Shown here: positions 55,901-64,000 of the stretch, piece by piece
How the letters are laid out: every line of letters begins with the position of its first letter
How positions within the stretch are numbered: the first letter of the stretch is position 1
Assembly (NCBI GenBank): GCA_000231825.2
Contig: JH720385.1
Span: forward strand, 1 to 64,000
Direction of reading: 5' to 3'
DNA length: 64,000 nucleotides
From: Tetrahymena elliotti 4EA
Lineage: Eukaryota > Ciliophora > Oligohymenophorea > Hymenostomatida > Tetrahymenidae
The notes under the pieces: generated by a model
Seen by the model: only the letters and a program-made list of their open reading frames with translations
Told to the model about the DNA's origin: nothing
Database searches by the model: none
Translations under genes and position numbers: made by a program

Positions 55901-58900
55901 TAGAATCTTCTTCTCTTTAAGTAAAAATACTCTTACTCTATTTAGATTTTATGGTTTTGGCTACTCTAACTGAAGCTCTTGACATTCTAGAACTAGTAGA
56001 ACCTCTTTTATCTTTCTACTCAGTTTTTTTATTTGTCTTAGTGGTATTTTTACTTGACTTCTTAGAAGCTGATGCTCTTTTTAAAAAAAATGATGTAAGA
56101 ATACAAATTATATTTATTTATGTGATGCATTATTTTATTTTTTTTGGGTTATATATAGAGTGGGGTGTAGAGTTAATAAAAATGTATTTTTCAACTTCAT
56201 GATTTTAATAAAACATATATTCTTACATACCCTATTCTAATTTTCCTCAAAAGATATAATGATACAATAAGCATGATGAAGTGTAATTTAAAAAATTTCA
56301 ATAAAAAAAATCAACTTAAAATAGGCGGGCTGGGCTAAGTTGTGATGAAATAAATACTAATTATTACATTTAATTTAAAATAATATCTTTTTTTATGGGT
56401 AAGGCTTTTAGAAAATTTAAATAAAAAATATTGCATCAGATATTTTCTTTTTGGTGTGGGATAAGTAAGTTTCAAAAATTTTTATTTATTTTATTTCAAA
56501 AAAAAGGAAAAGAAATTTTGTTTGTTACTTGGACTTAGCTTTTGAATTTTTAGATAAGGTAGATTTTTTATCTAATCTAGAAAATATTATGGATCCTTTT
56601 TCTTCATAATCCATCATATCATCTTCTTAGTCATCCCCATCATTTTCAATACCGATAAGAATATCAGCTGCTAATTCAAGTTGCTAAACAACATTTGAAA
56701 GGCTTGAAGGGAATCTTTCGTTGTTGTCATTATCTTTTACGGCTATGGTATTGTTACTGTTATTGTTATTTTCAGGATTTCTAAGAAGCCACTCTGCAAA
56801 TTCAATATAAACTTCAACAATTTCTTATGAGTTTTCTTTTTTCAAAATTTCTATAGCTTTACTATAAGCATTGTATTACTTATAAATAGCGTTAGATGCT
56901 CTAGCCAGCCTTATCCATACCTTAAATTCAAATAAAAAATGTAAATTAAAATATTAAATAAAATAATATAACTAAAAATAAAAAAAATTTCATAGATTTT
57001 GTTCATGAAAAAATTTTGTTTCTAAATTGTTTTTGTTTAAATTTAGCTTTTTAAAATTTTTAACATTTTACTTTTGATTGCAAGGAAGCATCAGCTTCTT
57101 TCATGTTAGAGATAGCTTAGAGTTCATTTTTTCCTTGTTTGCTCATGAAAATCATCTTTGCCTCCCATACAGGTTTTTGCATAGATTTTGGGATTAATTC
57201 AAAAACCATGTCTGCTACATTTTCACCTAAGTGATATTCTTCATTTTCTAATGCTGCTCTAAAAAGTAATTAACTTAATAGAAGTATTAAATCTGGTTCA
57301 CTCTTTTCTTTACAACTTTTTAAGTAAAAGATTGTAGAAAAAATAGGCTTAATTAAAGCTTTTCTATTTAAAGCTGAATCCTAAAGTTTTGCGCAAATAT
57401 TCCAAACTAATTTGGAAGCATCTAAAACTAGTGAGTTAATGCCAGCTTTTAAACCTTTATTAGCTCCTTCTACAGCATGTTTAAGAGCATGGAATAAAAG
57501 TTATTCTTAACTCTTTTATTCTTGAGTTTCAGGATTTAGCATTCTTAGTAAGTTTTCACTGTACAGATATTCTGCTAAACTGTACCATCTAAGTCGGCTG
57601 GAAGGAATACCTTTTCAAAGATATTAAAAATAAGATTCAAATAGATTTAATGTTTATTTACCTTATAAATCAGTATTAGGATTCAATAAAGACAAAGAAT
57701 TCTCAACACAACGTAAACTATACTTAAGCATGGTAATACTTTCTTCATTTAAAGATAATCTTGCAAGTCTAGCCCATAATTCAGCATGGAGTTCAAGTTC
57801 TGTTTCATCATTTTCTTTAGCTTACCAAGTTCTTAAAGTTTCAAAACACTTCTTAATTAAATCTTAACTAGTTTAGCTATTGGTGCTGTTTGTGATAATT
57901 TCAAGCTAATTAGATAAAAAATATCAAATGAGTTTTTTGTTACTATTTCAAAAAAAGAATTCTAAATGGAAATAAAATTTAATATAAAATATTTTAGATG
58001 AAATTAATCTTTTTTATTTGAGCAATTTTTATAAGTTTTCAAAAATTTGCTTATTTCAACAGATTTTTGTCAAGAGAACTTTTAGGATTTGATAAATTTT
58101 AAAAGAATAGATAGAGTTGATCATTTTTTAGAAAATAAACAAATTTGAGTGTTGAAGAAATATTGTTAGGTTTTAGCTCCTTAATTAAAAATAGAAATTT
58201 ACTTGTGAAACAACTTCAAAGAGCACATGTTCAGTTGAGGTACCAGCTTATTATTCCGCAGCTCCTCCCTTCACTGCTTTTCCTCCTTTTTCAGGTGCCT
58301 TGTTACCACCCTTTTGAGCTCCTGCAACTCTTGCCTTGATAGAATTAATAAGTTTTCTTGTGTGAGATCCTAAAGGTAATTAAAGTAATGCTTCACAAAC
58401 ACGCATAACTTCTTCATACTCCTTTTTACCTTCCATTAATCTGGCATATACTAAACCAATGTTAGCATTAACTTAAATTTTTGTATCTCTATCATAATCG
58501 ATGATTTACTTTTTTTCTAATTCCTTGAATGAAACTTTCATAGTTTCAAAGAATTTCTTGAGAAGAGTAGAAATAGAACCAAGTAGCTTAGAGTCAAATA
58601 TAGGATTTCTGAATATGGATAAGAAGTTATTCCAAATGTAAATAGCTCCATTAAAAACAAGCCAACTTTAGTTAATACTATCTGCTAACTCAAGACCTTT
58701 AAGGAAGTAAGCTACTAAATTTTCCTTTTTCTCAAGAATTTCCTTTTTTTCTTCTGCTGTAAGCTCTTCTTAAACATTTTCACTTTCATCTTCAACATTA
58801 CTCCTTTCAGGATCAGCAAATGCAATAACATAATTTTTATCAATCAAATCATCAATAGTTATAATAGCCATCATGTAGTAACATTAAACTTAAGCAAGAA

Positions 58901-61900
58901 TCATTTCTTCTGAATTGCTTATTTCCCATGTATTAGCAACAACGAATTCACATGCTTTAAGAGCAAATTCATCAGATTACCAATCAAAAGCCAGTTGAGC
59001 AATGTCAGCAGCTATAGATTTAATAATAAAAATAGAAAATTTTAGTAATTTTCAATATTTTAACAAAAACTTATTTTTAAAAAATGTAAGAATAATTTTG
59101 TTTAAAATGCATTGAATAATATCTTTTTTTTTTAAAGGCCAACACATTCACAAAAATTAATATAGCTTTTAGCAAAATTGATTTTAGTTAAAGCTCTTAT
59201 CTTTTTCTAATTTTTTTTAGTAAGCCTTAATTGATTTGTATGATAAAATATATTTAAGAGTGTATGTTTTCTCATCATTTAATTACAATATTTTTTGCTT
59301 TTCAAACTAGCCCTTGTAGAAAGATACATTAAATTTGAAGATGTAAGAAAAAGAATAATTCTATAATGATTAAAAAATAAGAAAAAATTCTTTTTTAAAA
59401 ATATGAAATATTACCAAGTAGTTTTTTTTATTTATATTGATAGAGATTATCTTGTTTGTGCTTAAGCTTTTCTTTGTTTATTTCTTCCTCAACCAAATCT
59501 CTTTTTTCGTCTAATACATATTCTTTTTCTTGTAAATTGACTAGACTTACCAAACACTTTTACAAAATGTCTATTTTAGTGGTTTCTATCTTCTGGTTCA
59601 TAGCATTTTCTAGATCTAAAATAACCTTTTACCAATAAAATAATATTATTAATCAGTCAAGCTAAAACTAGTATTTTCCCCAAATGAAAAAAAAATCAAA
59701 AGAAATATTACTTTTTCTACAACAGTTTTAGCTTCTGCATTTTAATTAGACTTTAAGTTAATTTTGTCTTGAAGACTTTTCAAGTATCTTTCATAAGGTC
59801 TTTGATATAAGCTTTTATCTTAATCTTCTTTGACCAAATTCTTTACTTTAGCAAGTGGAATTGAATAATCAAGTTGCAAAGCCTTACGAATATGAACGCC
59901 AGCATTAAGAGTATTTTCTTCAGTTAGTTCACTTTTTGCTAACTCTAGATGGAAATTTACACGAAGAGCATGGTCATTACTTTATATCTTTTCCAGATAT
60001 TCACAAGCAATTGTAAAGGCCTTAACAACATGCTGTCTGTATGTAGCATTCAAAAAGGGTAAACTAATATTCCAAATAAGTACAGCGCCATCATAAACCA
60101 AATCAGAGTCTAAATATCTTGAGTTTTTGTTGTTTCCAATAGCTTACATAGCCTATTACATAAATATATTTGATAATTAAAAGAACGGAGAAAAAATTTA
60201 TGTGAAAATGAGAATGTAATCTAAAACTGTTAATTGTAACATAAATCAGATGAATTCTGAAAGCTAAAAGAAATTTTATTCTTTTCAAATAATAAATTGG
60301 TCAATAGATTTGTATAATTAATTATTCTTGACACAATTAATCTAAAGTCTATATCATTAAATAAATTAATTCAATTATTTTGAGGGGTAAGTTAAAAAAT
60401 TTAATTTGTATGGGTATTAAGATCTTTGATTGATGTGTTTGTTAACTAATCTGTTTAATTAATTTGATTTGTGGCTATCGTTTTTCTCCGCAAAAAATGG
60501 GAGTGTTGTTGTTACAACCATTCGAATGAATGTACTCAAGTAATCAAATATTTCTTTTACAAATAATGAATTTTCAAAACAAACTTAAATTTATTCAATA
60601 ACGAACGATAAAATTCTATTTATGTATCTCATGACTTTGACAAAATTTTTATTATGTCAAATTTTCAGTCAATGAATGATAAATATTTTTAAGAAGCAAA
60701 AATAAAAAGAATACCTTTTCGAGTATTTTTAATGCTTCAATTCTTCTATCAACTTCTTACATTTTTATTTGTACTTAATTTAGTCTCATACCAGTTTTAT
60801 TATCAATCAGAGGACCTGCTTTTTTAATACGCAGCTCAGCTTTGTTATACTCTTAAAGAACTTGAACGGGTTAACGAACACGACTTAAAAAGGATGTAAT
60901 AGAATCAGCAATATTAATTAAATTGTGATGCAAAGCTATTCTTCCTGCTTCAGCTAATCTTTCTAAAATGATAGGAGCTAATTTATTAGTTTAAGCCATT
61001 TCATTTCCTGGTAAAATTGAGCTACTCATAGAATTAATCACATTGATAAGTTCTTTTTCAATTTGGGCTTCTAAAATCAAACCTGATTTCATCATTTATA
61101 ATGTTAATAACAACTTCCAGCCTCTATCATCTTCTTTATTTGACTCTATTTCCTTTTTAATGTTTCCTAATTGGGCAGGATTTTCCTTGCAAAGATGAAT
61201 TCTTAATCTCAAAAGTTAGTCTTAAAAATTACAAGGACCTTTCTTTTTAGTATTATCCCATAATCTATCCAATACTTTAATTGCTTCTTACTTTTAATCG
61301 CTATCATATAAACACTAAAAGAGTATCCAAGTATATCTATAAAATTATAAATCAGAAAAAAATAAATTTATTTCAATCAAAAAGAGAAATTTAAATTCTA
61401 AAAACAAATCTATTTTTAAAAAGAAATAAATAAATAATAATTAATAAATATAGCAAATCTTTTTGAATTGATCTATCTATCTTCACTCATATTAATTATT
61501 TAAATAAATATAACTTCTTTTTCTGAGATTCAGTGAATTAAATAATTTCAACAATATCGTAAAAGCTAAATGAGAACAGTTTATCATTAAAATTAAATGC
61601 CATATTTTGTTTATTGAGCTATTTTATTTGAAGATTGAAAAAATAAAATAAGCATTTACCTACAACGCCAATTATAATCTGGTTCATCTACGTCATCAAA
61701 TAATTAATCTAGAGTTTTGACTACATCTGTAAAATATTTTGACCAATTTTATTTAATCATAAAGCGGATAATATTATAAACACAAACGGAAGCATTGTAG
61801 ATAAGAAAGGAATATTTATTTTTATCTGAATTTTTAATTATTTCTAATGCTTCGTTTACAAAACCTAGAGATTTTTAAAGATTTGTAATCATTTCTTCTC

Positions 61901-62246
61901 CTTTTAATAATTCCTAATGCCCATTTAGAGCAATAAGCCTAGCCTTAACAAGAAGAGCTCTAATATACATTTAACCTTTTGACTTATTTCTTTAGAAGAA
62001 TAAGTCTATATAAAACTCGCTAAGTTTTTCATGTCCTACAATCGTAATTGCAGTTTCTGCAAAATTGATGATTGTATCATAAGACAAATTTATAAATGAA
62101 TCACGAATATTTTGCTTAATCAGCTTATCTGCCTATTCTATGCACTGAATACTCTTTTCAATAGAGTCTTCCTAGTCTTTTTTATTTCTATAATAGACAG
62201 CCTCACTTAGTAAATTATTGATTTCTATTTCTATGCTATGAGACAT
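49980..62246 (-). CDS. CFAP46: CFAP46 (FAP46/TTC40), central-pair C1d projection protein
   Basis: CFAP46 is a large helical-repeat protein of the C1d projection of the ciliary central apparatus. The minus-strand model has 18 exons: 62246-61660, 61336-60715, 60152-59712, 59625-59415, 59011-58203, 57905-57662, 57610-57072, 56920-56529, 56076-55411, 55232-54835, 54782-54695, 53634-53504, 53423-52618, 52332-51982, 51927-51629, 51568-50958, 50878-50313 and 50204-49980. All junctions are GT...AG and in phase, giving 2,661 residues, close to the human length. The N-terminus carries the family blocks FLIYNASVCVYNIIRFMIK and DYNWRCRYTW. Tetratricopeptide-like helices (LWARLARLSL, VWIRLARASN, IWIDLAKELF) continue to about residue 2150. 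Low-complexity linkers include acidic DDQEDDMMDYEEKG and a Gln- then Lys/Ala-rich stretch. The C-terminal 300 residues are CHAT-like (see findings). Confidence 0.93.
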
Positions 62247-63787
62247 CTTATATTAACTATTTATCTATTGATGGTTGGATTCTGCTGTTATAAATTTTTT
62301 TAATATAATAATGATCCTTTATTTGTATAATAATAAACAAAGAAACCTTTAATTTGATTATTTTTTTGAAATAATGTGAAGTCCTTCTAGATATCAATCA
62401 ATAAAATTCAAAAAATTACAAAAACTTTTTATATTTTTTGATTTTTTAAAGAAGAAAATAAAAAAACCTAATTTAAAATAAATCTATTATAAAAAAATTA
62501 TTCATTTTGTTTTATCAATCTCAAAAAACCTTTAAATTCAATAATTAATTATTAAGATTACATTATGATAATAGTTAATTTCCTTCTTTACACAATATTA
62601 ACAATATTATGAATTTTGATTTATTTTTTATTGAAAAAACAATCAAATCAAGTACAATTTTTTTAATTTATTTTTTGATCAAATTAGCTGGATAAGTAAT
62701 GTTGAATTTAAAATAATTTATTTTTATAAAAAATTTACTCCAGAAATAAAAGCCAATTGAATTTTTCCTAATTAATTTTTTTTAAAGAACAAAAATAAAG
62801 AGTAATTGTAAAAAGTACTTTCAAAGACAAATGTTTACAGTTGTTAAGAGTAATTAAGAACCAGCTGATATTTGATTTTTGAAAATTAACACTTCAATAA
62901 ACAATCAAATAAGAACTTGTGGTATAAAAGGGAGTTTGGAATAAAATAATCTTTGTATTGATTTTTGGGATCTAATTTGCTTTCAAATTAAATAAGAACG
63001 GAGATTGACATATTACAAACCTAAATATTTGCTCTTTGATTAAAAAAATATATTTTTAAATTTCATAAATAAAAAAGAGTAATTATGATTTAGGAAATCT
63101 AAATAGAAATAAAGAGAGAGATTCATTCATACAAGCAAGCAACTTATGAATTTATTTGGTTGAAATTAAAAATACACCAAGAATTTAATAATGATTAAAA
63201 TTTGATTTAAAAATTATGCAATGTAAATAATAGATATTCAAGATATAACATGATAAATAATAAATTTTTGGTGGGAAATGGAATAATCTTTTATTAAAAT
63301 AAAATCGTCATCATAAAGGTTAAAAAGTTTAAAGCTACTGAAAACAACAAAATAATTTAGAATCTGGTTTCAATTCTCAAATTAAAACAAAGAGTAAACA
63401 ATTTTTCTAGACAAAATCTTACTGATAAAACTAAATTTTTTGTTAAATTGATTTTATAATACAACATATTTGGTAAGTAGCATACTTCAATCTAATTAGT
63501 TTAATTTGAACTATACTATAAGCTGTTCAGAATTTACAAGTTGTTTTTTTTAATTAGTTATTGTTAATGTTTCTTTTAGTGTAAATTAAAATTTTTAATT
63601 TTTAATTCGTTTTACTCCAAATGCTTCCTTTGAGTACATTTATCAGTGTGTTTTTTTTTTGAAAGAATTATTAAATTAAGACTTTTGATGATTGTTTCTA
63701 GTAAATAAAAATTCATTGAATATAAATTATTAAACATTTACATCATTGAAAAATTTTATAGTGGTTTGATGACTACATTTACTATTT
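62247..63787. other. Upstream region of CFAP46
   Basis: About 1.5 kb of A+T-rich sequence with no convincing gene. It should contain the CFAP46 promoter next to 62246. No motif stands out. Confidence 0.5.
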
Positions 63788-64000
63788 ATGGTAATATTCA
63801 AAATACAAAAAATAAGAACTTTTGTTTCACCTAATGAAGTAATAAAGAAGAGGAGTAGCTTAAGATATAAAGATACTCCAAGCAAGAATATAGCTAGAAA
63901 TAGATAAATTAAATTACTTACTTAGTTTAGAAACTCTAAATTGTTTTTCAATTTGTATCAGAATTAATAAATAAACATAACATTTTATTGAAGATAGAGC
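63788..64000 (+). CDS. Possible gene fragment at the window edge
   Basis: A frame from ATG at 63788 reads IRTFVSPNEVIKKRSSLRYK and continues with TPSKNIARNRQ, a composition typical of coding sequence here rather than of the A+T-rich background. It meets TGA near 63988 unless spliced, and a GT or AG site beyond the edge could change the model. No family can be named. It may equally be a chance frame. Confidence 0.25.

Noticed and set aside
55951..56202. Plus-strand hydrophobic frame of 83 codons
   Set aside because: It is antisense to the Ser/Lys-rich linker at the start of CFAP46 exon 9 and to the adjoining intron.

Overview
The window looks like ciliate macronuclear DNA, most likely Tetrahymena or a close oligohymenophorean relative. 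It is extremely A+T rich. Every convincing gene reads straight through TAA and TAG, which fall where relatives carry Gln, and every one stops only at TGA. Introns are GT...AG, mostly 50-600 nt (the longest is 1,239 nt), which is longer than the roughly 25-nt introns of Paramecium. Gene starts sit in A-rich context (AAAATG). Genes are widely spaced, and more than half of the window appears noncoding.

Layout, left to right. The tail of an unidentified gene (1-57) is followed by Pelota/Dom34 (329-1891), the NAC/BTF3 beta subunit (3771-5558, with a 1.2-kb second intron), a small basic coiled-coil protein (6538-6861) and a tubulin tyrosine ligase-like enzyme (7592 to about 12695). Two related genes of unknown function (16886-17365 and 27543-27998) lie either side of a 10-kb desert that contains an inverted/direct repeat element near 21.1 kb. 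Next come a RING + B-box + coiled-coil + TLDc protein (31065-35751), a minus-strand EF-hand protein with a Met-Gly start (39869-37975), two tandem MFSD1-like transporters (41161-42612 and 43566-45023), TRMT112 (48238-48812) and a large minus-strand gene for CFAP46 (62246-49980). I resolved CFAP46 into 18 exons that join in phase to give 2,661 residues.

Functional themes. CFAP46 (central-pair C1d projection) and the TTLL enzyme (tubulin modification) serve cilia. Pelota, NAC-beta and TRMT112 belong to translation and its quality control. TRMT112 is also the activator of the methyltransferase that modifies eRF1, which is notable in an organism with one stop codon. The transporters, EF-hand protein and RING/TLDc protein are likely membrane, calcium and ubiquitin/stress functions, but these roles are inferred from family only. 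No operons, CRISPR arrays, tRNA, rRNA or intact transposons were recognised.

The most interesting leads are a CHAT-protease-like but apparently catalytically dead C-terminus in CFAP46, the unknown paralog pair, the RING/B-box/TLDc architecture, and the repeat element at 21.06-21.38 kb.
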